Source: CBDFMG01 sp965221205 [NCBI: bacterium]
GTDB lineage: Bacteria > SM23-31
Assembly (NCBI GenBank): GCA_965221205.1
Contig: OZ244870.1
Location: 3,286,001-3,350,000, forward strand
Direction of reading: 5' to 3'
DNA length: 64,000 bases
In this document: positions 50,537 to 60,242 of the stretch, piece by piece
How positions within the stretch are numbered: position 1 is the stretch's first letter
How the letters are laid out: each line of letters begins with the position of its first letter
Translations under genes and position numbers: made by a program
The notes under the pieces: generated by a model
What the model was told of the DNA's origin: nothing
Seen by the model: the letters and a program-made list of their open reading frames with translations, nothing else
The model's database searches: none

Positions 50537-50587
50537 AAGATATTTGGTACAAAAAAAGATAGAACAATAAACAAGGTAAAGTGAACT

Positions 50588-51232
50588 ATGATTCTACAAA
50601 CCATCAAGGGAGTTTCTCTCCTTCTTGCAATCATATTTATTATTAGTTCATGTGGGAACAATCCGCAAACTAATATGGAACAAATTACACATCAAAGAAT
50701 CGCTTTTAATTCCGGCAGAGATGGCGATTCCGAGATTTACGCAATCGGTAGAGATGGAAAAAACAGGAGAAACCTGACACAGAACCCGGGAGATGATGAA
50801 TCTGCCCGGTGGTCTTTAGACGGCACAAAAATCGCATTTCAATCCAACAGGAACGACGATTACGACATTTATATAATGGATGCTGACGGCTCAAATCAGA
50901 GAAGGTTGACCGAGATGTCCGGCGATGAAGAAAATCCACACTGGTCCCCTGATGGATCACAAATTGTATTCAACTCCAACATAAACGATCTTGGTGACAT
51001 TTATACAATAAACATTGACGGATCGATCCTTATCAGATTAACAAAAAATCCTGAAAAAGATGCATACGCTTCCTGGTCGAAAGACGGATCGAAGGTCGCT
51101 TTTTATTCGTTCAGAGATGGCGGTAAGCAAGAAGAACTCTACAGTATGAATGCCAACGGGACCGCACAGACACGGCTCACACATAGTGAGGGAGGAAATA
51201 GGGCCTCGTCCTGGTCACCGGTTGCAAAGTAA
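50588..51232 (+). CDS. TolB-like PD40-repeat lipoprotein
   Basis: The 214-residue protein has a lipoprotein signal (LLLAIIFIISSC) and four to five PD40/WD40-like repeats of about 42 residues: IAFNSGRDGDSEIYAIGRDG, IAFQSNRNDDYDIYIMDADG, IVFNSNINDLGDIYTINIDG and others, each with a WSPDGS-type turn. This is a short propeller of the TolB-C-terminal type, used for protein contacts in the periplasm. It follows the symporter by 51 bases and may share its transcript. Confidence 0.8.
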   Translation: MILQTIKGVSLLLAIIFIISSCGNNPQTNMEQITHQRIAFNSGRDGDSEIYAIGRDGKNRRNLTQNPGDDESARWSLDGTKIAFQSNRNDDYDIYIMDADGSNQRRLTEMSGDEENPHWSPDGSQIVFNSNINDLGDIYTINIDGSILIRLTKNPEKDAYASWSKDGSKVAFYSFRDGGKQEELYSMNANGTAQTRLTHSEGGNRASSWSPVAK

Positions 51233-51409
51233 ACTCCGTAGAAACTGTTTTTCCGCACCATTGATTGGTACGTGAGTTCTCCCTGATTCACAGGAATCCT
51301 CTCAAAGAGTAAAAACCCTATGCCAATTTATTAAAGTAATAATCTTACTAATTAGATCAATGTTTCTAATTTGTTCCGAAAATACATATTGTTCAAAGGA
51401 GATTGTGTC

Positions 51410-52771
51410 ATGAGTTTAAAAGGATTATTGACCGTTTTTGTCACTTTTATTGTTCTTGTGTCCGGGATTGATGCATACGCTCAGAAATCAAAGCAAAATT
51501 ATGAGATTATGAGACTAATACGGCATGAGAAATTTAATCTGATTTTGCCCGGTGCTCTGCGCGATAACAACGTTGACATGTGGATTCACGTTGTGGAAAG
51601 TGGAAATAGGGATCCTCTCGCTTTAGATTTAGGGGGATGGTTTGAATATAGATTATGGGAACCGGTCGGTTATTATATATTTACTGACCGGGGTGGTGAC
51701 AGGGTCGAGAGGATAATCTTGGGTGGCTCTGATCGAGAAGGTCTCTACGATATTCGCGGCTCAGGAGAAGACCTGCTGAAATTTGTGAAGGAACGCGATC
51801 CCGAAGTGATTGCTGTCAACATGTCGAACTCGCTTACCATAGCTAATGGTCTTTCTCATACAGCATATTTAAGGTTAACTGAGGTATTGGGTGAAAAATA
51901 TACCGACAGACTTATTTCCGCAGAAAATGTCATAACCGATTTTCGTGTGAGAAGAATTCAAAGAGAGATTATCGCATTCGCAAACGCCGTTGAAATTCAA
52001 AGACAGATAATGGAAGAAGCGTTGCAGAATATTAAGCCGGGTATAACGACACGAGAAGAGGTCGGTTGGTGGGCACAGGACCAGCTGCTGGCACAAGGGA
52101 TCCCTCCAACGTATCAATCGGCGACCTTGTTTCTACCGTATATGCCGGGAGTATCCCATTCCGAATCACAAAACCAGTCAGAGAACAGGGCATTTCAGCG
52201 CGGAGATTTCTTGTCATGGGACATGGGCATCGGATACTTGAACTTTGGTACTGATATTAAGAGAAATGCGTATATTCTGAAGGAGGATGAGACTGACATT
52301 CCTGATGGGTTGAAACTCGCATGGGAACGCGGGATGAAGGGACGTGAGATTATTCGGAAAACTCTCAAGGTTGGCAAGAATACGGAAGAATCAGTGAATA
52401 ATATTGTTCGAGCTCTTGAAGCGGGAGGTTATATTTCAACTCCATCCGATGATAGAACTTCACAATACAGAGACTTGATGAATGCTCTCGGTGACGACGA
52501 GAGATCCGGATTCTCTCTCGGCCTCCACCCTACCGGCAACACCAGCGTGGGCGATGACGGAGCAGGTCCGTATATTGCCTTATATCGACCGGATCGCCAC
52601 CATTTCATGATTCAGCCAAATTTTATCTTTTCCTTAGAGTTTGTGATTAATACATGGATACCTGAATGGAATAGACGAATTAGTATAAATTTCGAAGATA
52701 ATGCAATTGTCACAAACAATGGAGTCGAGTATTTGTATCCATATAATGAAAAAATAATAGTAGTCCGTTAG
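51410..52771 (+). CDS. Exported M24 (pita-bread) peptidase-like protein 1
   Basis: The start at 51410 follows AAAGGAG at eight bases; an earlier in-frame ATG has no such site. It has 453 residues and a signal peptide (LTVFVTFIVLVSGIDAYAQ). The N-terminal creatinase-like domain reads LPGALRDNNVDMWIHV. The pita-bread domain has GITTREEVGWWAQDQLLAQG, LSWDMGIGYLNFGTDIKRNA with the first Asp, GLHPTGNTSVGDDG with the His, SLEFVINTWI and NFEDNAIVTNNGVEYLYP with two Glu. Ligand positions look kept, but the GH-rich active loops are unusual, so activity is uncertain. It is a tandem paralogue of the next gene. Confidence 0.8.
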   Translation: MSLKGLLTVFVTFIVLVSGIDAYAQKSKQNYEIMRLIRHEKFNLILPGALRDNNVDMWIHVVESGNRDPLALDLGGWFEYRLWEPVGYYIFTDRGGDRVERIILGGSDREGLYDIRGSGEDLLKFVKERDPEVIAVNMSNSLTIANGLSHTAYLRLTEVLGEKYTDRLISAENVITDFRVRRIQREIIAFANAVEIQRQIMEEALQNIKPGITTREEVGWWAQDQLLAQGIPPTYQSATLFLPYMPGVSHSESQNQSENRAFQRGDFLSWDMGIGYLNFGTDIKRNAYILKEDETDIPDGLKLAWERGMKGREIIRKTLKVGKNTEESVNNIVRALEAGGYISTPSDDRTSQYRDLMNALGDDERSGFSLGLHPTGNTSVGDDGAGPYIALYRPDRHHFMIQPNFIFSLEFVINTWIPEWNRRISINFEDNAIVTNNGVEYLYPYNEKIIVVR

Positions 52772-52863
52772 TATCGTTTGCACGTTTTTACGGTTGGATT
52801 TTGTTACAATAAATGCTATTGACATTCAGGACTATGAGCATATACAAATATGGGAGATATAGA

Positions 52864-54192
52864 ATGAGCACGAAACAGGTTTTTTGGACTTTGGTTTTAA
52901 TGGCCGTCCTCATGCTGAATGGGTTTGATGCATTTGCACAAGAGGCACGCGCGCGCTACGAGACGATGAAGCTGATCCGGCAGGAAAAGTTCGATCTCGT
53001 TCTGCCTGGAGCCCTGAGAGATAGCGACGTAGACATGTGGATCCACGTTATGCAGAAAGGCAATCCGGATGCGCTTGAAATGGATCTTGGCGGCAATGCT
53101 TCTTATAGTGTGGACGACACTCTGGGATTTTTCGTTTTTACAGATCGGGGCGGTGATCGTATCGAGCGGGCAGTTCTGGGAGGTCGCGCAGACCGGGACT
53201 TATATGATATTTTCGGGAAGGAGAAAGATATTACGGACTTCGTCACAGAGAGAGATCCGAAGCGTATCGCGGTCAATATGTCCGACCGGCTTCCCTCTGC
53301 TGATGGAATGTCCTATAGCGCATACAAACGATTAGTGAGACTTATTGGTGATAAATATACACAGAGGCTGGTTTCTGCAGAGAATGTCATTACCCTTTTT
53401 CGTGTAAGAAGAGTTCAAAGCGAAATCGAAGCCTTTGCGAAAATGTGCGAGATTCAAAGACTGCTTATGGAGGAGACCTTCGGAAGGATCGTACCCGGAG
53501 TTACCACGAGCGAAGAACTTGGCTGGTGGGTTCAGGACCAATTGCTTCTTCGCGGGCTTGATTCAGGAGACAGATCACCATATGGCCCGGTTGCACCGGA
53601 CAGCAGAGAAGGAGTTTATGAACGAGGACTATTTACGTCATGGGATTTTAAAATAAGATATTTGAATTTCGGTACAGATTACAAACGGAATGCCTTCATT
53701 CTTCGCGAAGGAGAAACAGATGTTCCCGAAGGGATTAAGCACGCGTGGGAACGCGGGCAGAGGGCACGTGAAATTCTCAAACCGACCTTAAAGATTGGTA
53801 TGACCTCCGGTGAAGCTCTACAGGTTATGATTCGTTCACTTGAAAGAGAAGGCTACGTCCACAACCTTTCCAATGATAAAGGACTTTACCGGATTAACAT
53901 GAATAAGTTAGGAGATTCCGAGCAGTCCGGTTTCACAATCGACTGTCATGCGATGGGCAACACTGGAAACAGCGAAATAAACGAAGGTATATCTATAGCC
54001 GCCTACCGTTCAGGACGCGACCATTATAAAATTCAACAGAACAATCTCTTTTCCTTTGAATTTGTCGTAGATACCTGGGTACCTGAACTGGGAAGAAGGA
54101 TGAGTATTAATTTTGAGGATAACGCTATAATTACCGAAAAAGGTGTCGAATTTCTGTATCCGGTAAACAAAGAAATTATAATCATTCATTAA
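52864..54192 (+). CDS. Exported M24 (pita-bread) peptidase-like protein 2
   Basis: The start at 52864 (MSTKQVFWTLVLMAVLMLNG) follows GGGAGATATAGA; earlier in-frame ATGs lack a signal peptide start. The 442 residues match the preceding gene block for block: LVLPGALRDSDVDMWIHVMQ, GGDRIERAVLGG, VSAENVITLFRVRRV, GVTTSEELGWWVQDQLL, SWDFKIRYLNFGTDYKRNA, IDCHAMGNTGNSEINEG and NFEDNAIITEKGVEFLYP. It lies 92 bases after its paralogue. Probable metal-dependent peptidase or pseudo-enzyme in the periplasm. Confidence 0.8.
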   Translation: MSTKQVFWTLVLMAVLMLNGFDAFAQEARARYETMKLIRQEKFDLVLPGALRDSDVDMWIHVMQKGNPDALEMDLGGNASYSVDDTLGFFVFTDRGGDRIERAVLGGRADRDLYDIFGKEKDITDFVTERDPKRIAVNMSDRLPSADGMSYSAYKRLVRLIGDKYTQRLVSAENVITLFRVRRVQSEIEAFAKMCEIQRLLMEETFGRIVPGVTTSEELGWWVQDQLLLRGLDSGDRSPYGPVAPDSREGVYERGLFTSWDFKIRYLNFGTDYKRNAFILREGETDVPEGIKHAWERGQRAREILKPTLKIGMTSGEALQVMIRSLEREGYVHNLSNDKGLYRINMNKLGDSEQSGFTIDCHAMGNTGNSEINEGISIAAYRSGRDHYKIQQNNLFSFEFVVDTWVPELGRRMSINFEDNAIITEKGVEFLYPVNKEIIIIH

Positions 54193-54255
54193 ATTCTCTT
54201 AGTTTATGTCATGATACACGTTATAGAGTCTATATTTGCTGTTGAGCAATAACAA

Positions 54256-54420
54256 ATCCAAAGGTTCGCAAATCGTGCATCCCGATGAGTAAAAATCGTT
54301 TGTAAATATACAGTACATACTTTATTATATATAACTCAAAATGTCCGATTTGTTCTCGATGACATACCTTGTATCGATTCAAATTCTTATGGCAAGATTT
54401 AGCTATTTAATTAAGGGCAG
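54256..54420. repeat. Repeat family B, copy 2
   Basis: CCAAAGGTTCGCAAATCGTG, then CCCGATGAGTAAAAATCG and CTCAAAATGTCCGATTTG, align with the copy at 38630. Confidence 0.55.
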
Positions 54421-54546
54421 TCTTGATTTGGTTAAAGTTTTCTGATGAGCAGAGTTACTTAGAGATTATCGTTTGAAAGAAATATTCAACATTTTACAAC
54501 TATATAATTTCCCCGCAACTACATAGACAATTACTCAAAATTTTTA

Positions 54547-54728
54547 TGGAAATATTTTAACTTAACTCACAGCATCAAACTATTCCTTTATAACTTTCGA
54601 ATCGGGTTTCGGTTTTGCCTAGTTTTTTGATTTATCAAGTCCCTTTGCAATTTATTTAGAATCGCTTTTGCAGTCAAACAATGTTTAAACTGTTGTCTAT
54701 CTATACGCTGATGGAGAGTTATCTGGAT
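54547..54728. repeat. Repeat family A, copy 5
   Basis: GGAAATATTTTAACTTAACT at the left, TTTCGGTTTTGCCTAGTTTT in the middle and ATACGCTGATGGAGAGTTAT at the right define the most complete copy together with 18963-19147. Confidence 0.65.
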
Positions 54729-55424
54729 TGCTTCCTCTCCGAAGGGCAAATAAATACACCTGAAAAACTCAACGTATCTTTTAATTCCAATATATGCTGT
54801 CCTACTTGTTTTGATCTTCTACAAAAGTGGGGAATTGACTGAAGTTTGATAAATGTATTGATGGGGAGTTGAACAGGAAGTATAATGCTCCTGTCAAACA
54901 ATATGCGAATACTCATAATCTTACATCTAAAAAATTTCCAATCAGAATAATTCTCTTCAATAATACAAAAGCATTGCAATCTTTAATTATCGTGTGATTC
55001 ATACTGCAATTATTAGGGGTGAAGAAAATGGATAAAAAGAAATAAGGTGTGAACAATAAGTCAAATTGTTCCGTGAACTGCAAAAAGGATTACTGATTTT
55101 GAATATTATTATTTGAAGGAACCATATATCAATTTAATAAAATAATTCAAACAAAATAAGCTTGCCTGCGATTACCTTTTTTTGCTTAGTATAATCATCT
55201 ACAATAACGTTTCTCAATCATTTAAGCGCGTCATGAGGAAGAAAAATACATTTTCCGTAAGTTCTCACATCAACTCAAAAAGGCAGCAATATTATACTGT
55301 AATTATCAACCGGTAAATACAGATGTAAACGTAAAATCATCCTCCTTCCACAGATACTTCGGTACACACATAATATCTATTATATTTGGAATTATGTACT
55401 TGACTACCAAACGATTAAACGATG

Positions 55425-55595
55425 TTAGCAATCTGCGAACCGTCTATCTGCCTTAAACAGGGACTTGGCTGCCTCTCTGGCTCGTTCATGGACTTCATCG
55501 GGTATTTCATTCTCGCTCATCTTTTTAGCAGGTTTCTGTCCTTTATCAATTTCGGTCATATCACTCAAAGTCCTCGGGCTTGTCTCTTTTTCCAT
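55425..55595 (-). CDS. Small charged protein downstream of hsdS
   Basis: The 56 residues begin MEKETSPRTLSDMTEIDKGQ and end REAAKSLFKADRRFADC. It is helical and highly charged, without a recognised family. It lies in the direction of hsdS, separated by a short frame (about 55632-55742) ending MHEIIKEANKQLSGIL. Such small genes sometimes sit inside type I restriction operons between hsdS and hsdR; hsdR is not seen here. Confidence 0.4.
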   Translation of the reverse strand: MEKETSPRTLSDMTEIDKGQKPAKKMSENEIPDEVHERAREAAKSLFKADRRFADC

Positions 55596-55719
55596 TTCAG
55601 GTTCCTTATTTTTCAGGCTGTAGCTTATTCATAATATGCCTGACAGCTGTTTATTGGCCTCTTTGATGATTTCGTGCATATCAACATGTTTTCCTCTGGC
55701 AGGCAAAAAGACCTCCAAT

Positions 55720-57153
55720 TTATTCAGGTTGACCGGCCGCACATAATTTTTCCTCCAGCCATTCAAGTGCAGTTTGTTCATCTTGCTCAATGGCTATTTC
55801 CACCGCATGTTTCGCGCATTCCAGTAGGTGTTTGGATTGCTTCCGCAGACGGAAAGACTCTCTCACTTTCTGCTGAATTTCGGCTTGGGTTTCTTCGGGT
55901 AGAATGGGGATGACCGTGCCTCTCACCTGATCTGGTCGCCAATGAAGAATGACTGAGCCGCCTGCATCACGGTTGACTTGCTGTTTTGTCAGTACAGAGT
56001 TGAGCACCAGGGTTAGATACTCGTTGTTGACTAAAGCTGTTTTGTTTTGCAATCTGAGAATGCCCCCTGAGGGGATCATTTTTTCCGGCTTTTGACTCAA
56101 GTAAAAGGCGATTCCGGGTGTCGCATCTTTGCTAAAAAGTATTTCGCCTCTGCGTGGTTGACATTCTTTGCTTTCAGAATAGAGCGTTTCGGAGATGTAC
56201 TTTTCTTGGGTGATTCCAAAGGGGCTTAGATTGCTAACCCGAACAAACGGGATGCCTTCATCAAGGTATTCGTTACTTCCAACCTCCACGCATTTTTGTA
56301 TTGAGACCAGATTCTCCAGCGTATCCCAGCCACCTGGATAGCTTTTAATGACTTTGACGATTTCCTCATATTTCGGCTGGAAATATTCGGCATCAACGCG
56401 TTCGGCTTGTTGGGTGTCTGAGTAGTTCTTAATAAAGGTCAACTGGTGTTTTGGTTTCCAATCAACAAGTCCAAGTTTGGAGATGAGGAGAGTTTGGGCT
56501 TGGGTGTATTTTGCTTCGGATGCTTGAATGGAATCAAAGGCATTGTCAAAAGCTGTTGTTATTTTTAACTGAAATTCATTTGAAAGCAAGGGTATTTCTA
56601 CTAGTTTTAATTCTTCTGCATTAACATTAGACTGGTTGATAGATATTCTTGCTCGTCTTTTCACATCAAGAATACCATATTTGGTATTTAGAAATGCAGT
56701 TAAATACTCAGGCGCAATAATATCAGGATTTGGATTCACACGAACGAGGTAAGATGCAAAAATAAAATCCTCATTTGAGAATTTTCTGAATATTCCTGTT
56801 CTGCCCACAAACACCTGTGAATTTGTTCTATTAAATAGAACATCTCTATCGTGTAGCTTATAGGTTTCTCTTTCCTCATGCCCGATAGGTGCATATTTCA
56901 ATATGTTGCGATCACACATCATATTGCTGATTTCATTCATCCTGTAAATTTTTGTTCCGTCGCCTTCCTCGTTCATTTTTATCGACAGCCCATATTGTGA
57001 AGATAAAAGAGCGTCGCCGATTGGAATATATTTGAAATTCATATTTTTGTATGGCTTGAAACATATGTATTCACTATCCCAACGGAAATCTGGGTGTAAA
57101 AATATATCTGATAGATTACCGATAAAAACTTGCATCCTTACCCATCCACCCAA
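55720..57153 (-). CDS. hsdS: Type I restriction specificity subunit HsdS
   Basis: The 477 residues hold two target-recognition domains, each followed by a helical spacer. The first includes TNSQVFVGRTGIFRKF and ASYLVRVNPN; its spacer is FDNAFDSIQASEAKYTQAQT. The second includes GIPFVRVSNLSPFG, GEILFSKDATPGIAFYL and ILPEETQAEIQQKV. HsdS gives the methylase and nuclease their DNA site. The gene is complete, but its partner hsdM is truncated and no hsdR follows, so the system cannot work from this locus. Its start overlaps the end of hsdM by 16 bases. Confidence 0.9.
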   Translation of the reverse strand: MGGWVRMQVFIGNLSDIFLHPDFRWDSEYICFKPYKNMNFKYIPIGDALLSSQYGLSIKMNEEGDGTKIYRMNEISNMMCDRNILKYAPIGHEERETYKLHDRDVLFNRTNSQVFVGRTGIFRKFSNEDFIFASYLVRVNPNPDIIAPEYLTAFLNTKYGILDVKRRARISINQSNVNAEELKLVEIPLLSNEFQLKITTAFDNAFDSIQASEAKYTQAQTLLISKLGLVDWKPKHQLTFIKNYSDTQQAERVDAEYFQPKYEEIVKVIKSYPGGWDTLENLVSIQKCVEVGSNEYLDEGIPFVRVSNLSPFGITQEKYISETLYSESKECQPRRGEILFSKDATPGIAFYLSQKPEKMIPSGGILRLQNKTALVNNEYLTLVLNSVLTKQQVNRDAGGSVILHWRPDQVRGTVIPILPEETQAEIQQKVRESFRLRKQSKHLLECAKHAVEIAIEQDEQTALEWLEEKLCAAGQPE

Positions 57154-57851
57154 AAACTCAACTTTTCACCCTTCGCCCACTCAATAAAGGCTTCTGCTAT
57201 CCCGTCGGGCAATTCCCTATCGTGATTGTGCAAATCATGGTCAACGATCAGATGACCGTGTTTGTCCAGCTTGTCTTGTCCACTCTCATTTTTGAGATAG
57301 ACATAATCGCCGGAATTGTTTTTGCCGCCTTTCTCACTTACGGCAAAAAAGATTGGATAATCATCTGCTTTTGGGCAAAGCTCATCGTCCCATTTCTGTA
57401 CAAACAATACGCTCGTTTTGGTGCCGGTATGGGGCTTGAAGGTGTTGCCGTGCAAGCCCACCACTGCGAGAATACGTGCTCGCTCGGTGATAAATTCCCG
57501 TATGTATTTATCGGAAGTGTTGTTGAATCTGCCTTGCGGAAGCACAATCGCCATACGTCCGCCTGGTTTGAGAAAATCCATGTTTCTTTCTATGAACAGA
57601 ATATCCCGTCCGACCTTGGTCTGCCACTTTCCTTTTTTCTTCCTGCCGAGTTCATATTGATACAGGATGCGGCTTTCCTTGATGTCTCCGGCAAAGGGTG
57701 GGTTCGCCATGAGGATATCAAAATTAAACTGCTTGTTTTCGCCAGTCTCGGCTCTCCGCATGCTCAGTCGCTCAAATCCCTTTCCGTAGGTGTTCATCCA
57801 TTTCGAGTCTTTTTTGGTTCTATCCGCCCAACGGTCAAAGTCCAGTGTATT
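57138..57851 (-). pseudogene. hsdM: Type I methylase HsdM, C-terminal fragment
   Basis: Genuine sequence starts near 57851 (LNTLDFDRWADRTKKDSKWM) and includes the catalytic NPPF motif (FDILMANPPFAGDI), FLKPGGRMAIVLPQGRFNN, FKPHTGTKTSVLFVQKW and the C-terminus. The upstream half with the AdoMet-binding motif is missing, because an IS1595-type remnant occupies that place on the opposite strand. The open frame runs on to 57971 by reading antisense into the transposase. The protein cannot bind AdoMet normally. Confidence 0.85.
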
Positions 57852-58490
57852 TAGGTGCAAAACAAAGCATCCTAAGAGGCAGTTCAACATCAAGGTCGGC
57901 ACGATCTTTGAAGGATCGCCGATCAAGCTGTCTAAGTGGATGTGTGCAGTCTGGATGCTTACCAGCTGCAAAAACGGCGTTTCGTCTTACGAAATCCATC
58001 GCGCCCTCGGCGTCACACAGAAGACCGCATGATTCATGCTTCAGCGAAGCGGCAAAGCTCGCAACATGCATAAGGATAAGCGTGCACAAAAAAGACCACC
58101 GGGACCGGTGACAAGGACAGGACTATTGTCTTCGGAATGCTCGAACGTGGGGGACAGGCCAAGGCGACCGTTCTTGAAAACCGGAAACGTACCGCCCTGC
58201 ATGCGCAGATCCACAAGCATGTCAAGGCTGGCTCCCGTATCTTCAGTGATGAGTTGAAGTCCTACGACGGACTGGCGACAGACTACGAACACGCTGTCAT
58301 CAATCACGCTGACGAGTACATCAATGGCAGTGTTCACACGAACGGAATGGAAAATTTCTGGTTGCTCCTGAAGCGCGGTATTCGCGGAACGTACGTCTCC
58401 ATTTGTATCGCTACCTCGACGAACAATGCTTTCGTTTCAATTTTCGTGCTGAACTGATCGGCAAGGACGGCAAAAAACAAGCCGTCGTCT
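57852..58490 (+). pseudogene. IS1595-family transposase remnant
   Basis: It reads CKTKHPKRQFNIKVGTIFEG, LSKWMCAVWMLTSCKNGVSS and YEIHRALGVTQKTAWFML, then KARNMHKDKRAQK, MLERGGQAKATVLENRKR, GSRIFSDELKSYDGLATDYE and VHTNGMENFWLLLKRGIRGT. Frame changes at about 58070, 58130 and 58405 and the missing N-terminal zinc ribbon show it is dead. It has replaced the first half of hsdM. Confidence 0.8.
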
Positions 58491-58669
58491 AAGCGCACCC
58501 TCGACAGAAACGCGGGAAGCGTGGAAGGCTTAACGGCTTTCCGCCCTTTCTTTGTTTTCTCTTCAGTGGAGATCCGCCGCTGCAACTCTTCATACGACAC
58601 GCCAAGTAACTTCTTCACTGCGGCGTCGAAGCGGGAGAACTCCGTTCTACCCTTGGCGGTGATCTTCAT
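58334..58669 (-). CDS. Hypothetical protein, second of a coupled pair
   Basis: The N-terminal 45-55 residues (MKITAKGRTEFSRFDAAVKK, LLGVSYEELQRRISTEEK) look like a conserved small DNA-associated protein; the remainder is antisense to the IS1595 remnant and probably not native. Its ATG overlaps the stop of the upstream gene (ATGA), which indicates translational coupling. Toxin-antitoxin-like arrangement is possible but unproven. Confidence 0.45.
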   Translation of the reverse strand: MKITAKGRTEFSRFDAAVKKLLGVSYEELQRRISTEEKTKKGRKAVKPSTLPAFLSRVRLDDGLFFAVLADQFSTKIETKALFVEVAIQMETYVPRIPRFRSNQKFSIPFV

Positions 58670-58952
58670 TCCAAGCTGCAGACTTCCGAGTACAGAGCCT
58701 GCAACAAGTCATCCGACATATCAACAATCGGCTCGTACATGAATGCATTTAGGTGGATGTTCTCCGGTGTCATCAATACAACCTTCCTCAGAATCTTTAT
58801 CGACTCAAGGAAGTCAGCCTTCTCTTTATCTATGTCGGTGTGTAGCTTCACGTATTCCTTTCGGAGGGTGTTGTTCACAAGAAGAGTTGATGCTTTCTCA
58901 GCATGGCCGAAGAATTCGTCATAAGGTGGTATGACGAAAACGCTTTCTTTCG
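58666..58952 (-). pseudogene. Hypothetical gene cut by the IS3 element
   Basis: The frame ESVFVIPPYDEFFGHAEKAS, KADFLESIKILRKVVLMTPE and DLLQALYSEVCSLE is open into the IS3 left end, so the native start has been lost to the insertion. The protein is acidic and helical with no recognised family. It is the first gene of a two-gene unit with 58334-58669. Confidence 0.5.
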
Positions 58953-59028
58953 GTGACCTTGCCCCCAAAAGTTGATCCAGATAGTATATTAGTACAGGGA
59001 TTAGATTGAAAAGAAAGGAGCAAGATCA

Positions 59029-59316
59029 ATGGCACGTAGAATTCACACATCAGAACAAATTATCCACAAGCTTCGAGAGGCAGAAGTACTGCTCGCTCAA
59101 GGTCAGTCGGTTCAACAAGCTGCTCGCCAGATTGAGGTTACAGAGCAGACCTATTATCGTTGGCGAAAGGAGTATGGTGGTCTTCGGGTGAATCAGGCGA
59201 AACGATTGAAAGCGTTAGAGAGAGAGAATATTCGCCTGAAACGCCTGGTTGCCGAGAAAGAGTTGGATATTCAAATCCTCAATGAGACTCTGGCGGTTGA
59301 TGCAAAAAACTTCTGA
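59029..59316 (+). CDS. IS3 OrfA
   Basis: The 95 residues form a helix-turn-helix (QSVQQAARQIEVTEQTYYRW) and a leucine zipper (LKALERENIRLKRLVAEKEL). They match the IS407-like branch of IS3. AAAGGAG precedes the ATG. The frame ends six bases after a slippery run. Confidence 0.9.
   Translation: MARRIHTSEQIIHKLREAEVLLAQGQSVQQAARQIEVTEQTYYRWRKEYGGLRVNQAKRLKALERENIRLKRLVAEKELDIQILNETLAVDAKNF
59304..59310 (+). promoter_or_regulatory. Programmed -1 frameshift site between orfA and orfB
   Basis: AAAAAAC near the end of orfA (frame A AAA AAC) allows a -1 slip that continues LLSPAKRREVVQHLC straight into orfB. This is the standard way IS3 elements make their OrfAB transposase. Confidence 0.7.
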
Positions 59317-59336
59317 GCCCGGCGAAGCGACGGGAG

Positions 59337-60194
59337 GTGGTGCAGCATCTTTGCACGACTCTCGAGATCTCGCAGCGCCGGGCCTGTAGTGTGTTGGGAG
59401 TACCGCGCAGCACTCATCAATATCGCCCGATTTCTCCTGCGGATGAACCGGTGTTCGTGCAACGTATGGTCGAGTTGGCCACGCAGTATGGTCGGTATGG
59501 TTATCGACGAATTACCGCACTGTTACAGCCAGAAGGCTTCAAGGTCAATCATAAGAGAGTGGAGCGTTTGTGGCGTCGAGAAGGATTAAAAGTTCCCCGG
59601 AGGCAACCGAAGCGCAAACGGTTATGGCTCAATGACGGTTCGTGTATTCGGCTGCGACCTGCGTACCGGGATCATGTCTGGAGTTATGACTTCATGCAAG
59701 CACGAACCCGAGAGGGAAGGAGCTATCGTTTGTTAACAATATTAGATGAATACAGTCGGGAGTGTCAGGCAATTGTGGTAGGCAGGAGGCTGACTCACAA
59801 TGACGTCATAGAACATCTTGCAACACTGTTCGTGCAGCGAGGAGTTCCGGTTCACCTGAGAAGTGATAATGGCACAGAGTTCACTGCTCAAGCGGTCCGG
59901 ACATGGCTCATGCGCCTGGGAGTAAAAACATTGTATATTGAACCAGGCAGTCCATGGGAGAACGGGTATATTGAGTCGTTCAATGGCAAACTGCGTGATG
60001 AAGTGCTCAACCGGGAAATCTTCGATACCTTACACGAAGCAAAAGTGCTTGTGGAACGCTGGCGAAATGAGTATAATCATAAGAGACCGCATAGTGCCCT
60101 CAGATACCGGCCACCCGCCCCCGAGGCCGTTATACCACCGGATTCGGTCTCAAGGCCAATGGATAATACAACAATGAATATATCGATGAATTGA
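59337..60194 (+). CDS. IS3 OrfB transposase (DDE)
   Basis: About 285 residues carry the HTH_21-like region (RRITALLQPEGFKVNHKRVE) and an rve core with all three acidic residues: Asp in WSYDFMQART, Asp in LRSDNGTEF and Glu in GYIESFNGKLRDEVL. The tail YNHKRPHSALRYRPPAPE is intact. The annotated GTG start is secondary to the frameshifted OrfAB fusion. It appears competent for transposition. Confidence 0.9.
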   Translation: MVQHLCTTLEISQRRACSVLGVPRSTHQYRPISPADEPVFVQRMVELATQYGRYGYRRITALLQPEGFKVNHKRVERLWRREGLKVPRRQPKRKRLWLNDGSCIRLRPAYRDHVWSYDFMQARTREGRSYRLLTILDEYSRECQAIVVGRRLTHNDVIEHLATLFVQRGVPVHLRSDNGTEFTAQAVRTWLMRLGVKTLYIEPGSPWENGYIESFNGKLRDEVLNREIFDTLHEAKVLVERWRNEYNHKRPHSALRYRPPAPEAVIPPDSVSRPMDNTTMNISMN

Positions 60195-60242
60195 CTAACT
60201 TAAATAATGGCCCAAACATTAGGGGCAGGTCACTTTAAAAAA

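Larger units (their letters stand above)
54193..55424. other. Long non-coding region with both repeat families
   Basis: The 1.2 kb hold no credible gene. Repeat B is at 54256-54420 and repeat A at 54547-54728, the same order as at 4447-4600. The rest (54730-55424) shows only AT-rich sequence and one five-codon frame after GGGGTGAAGAAA. Confidence 0.5.
58954..60232 (+). mobile_element. Complete IS3-family element
   Basis: The element spans about 1279 bases. Left end TGACCTTGCCCCCAAAAG and right end (reverse complement) TGACCTGCCCCTAATG form imperfect inverted repeats. It carries orfA and orfB with intact DDE residues. No target duplication is visible at the edges (left CTTTCG, right TTTAAA), which suggests later change of a flank. 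It interrupts a small gene on the left and lies at the 3' end of a DUF4365 gene on the right. Confidence 0.85.

Noticed and set aside
54719-54979. 86-codon minus-strand frame in the long non-coding region
   Set aside because: It overlaps the end of repeat A, has unlikely composition and no ribosome site.
57222-57854. 210-codon plus-strand frame antisense to hsdM
   Set aside because: hsdM on the minus strand has the NPPF motif and family-wide similarity; the plus frame is its shadow.
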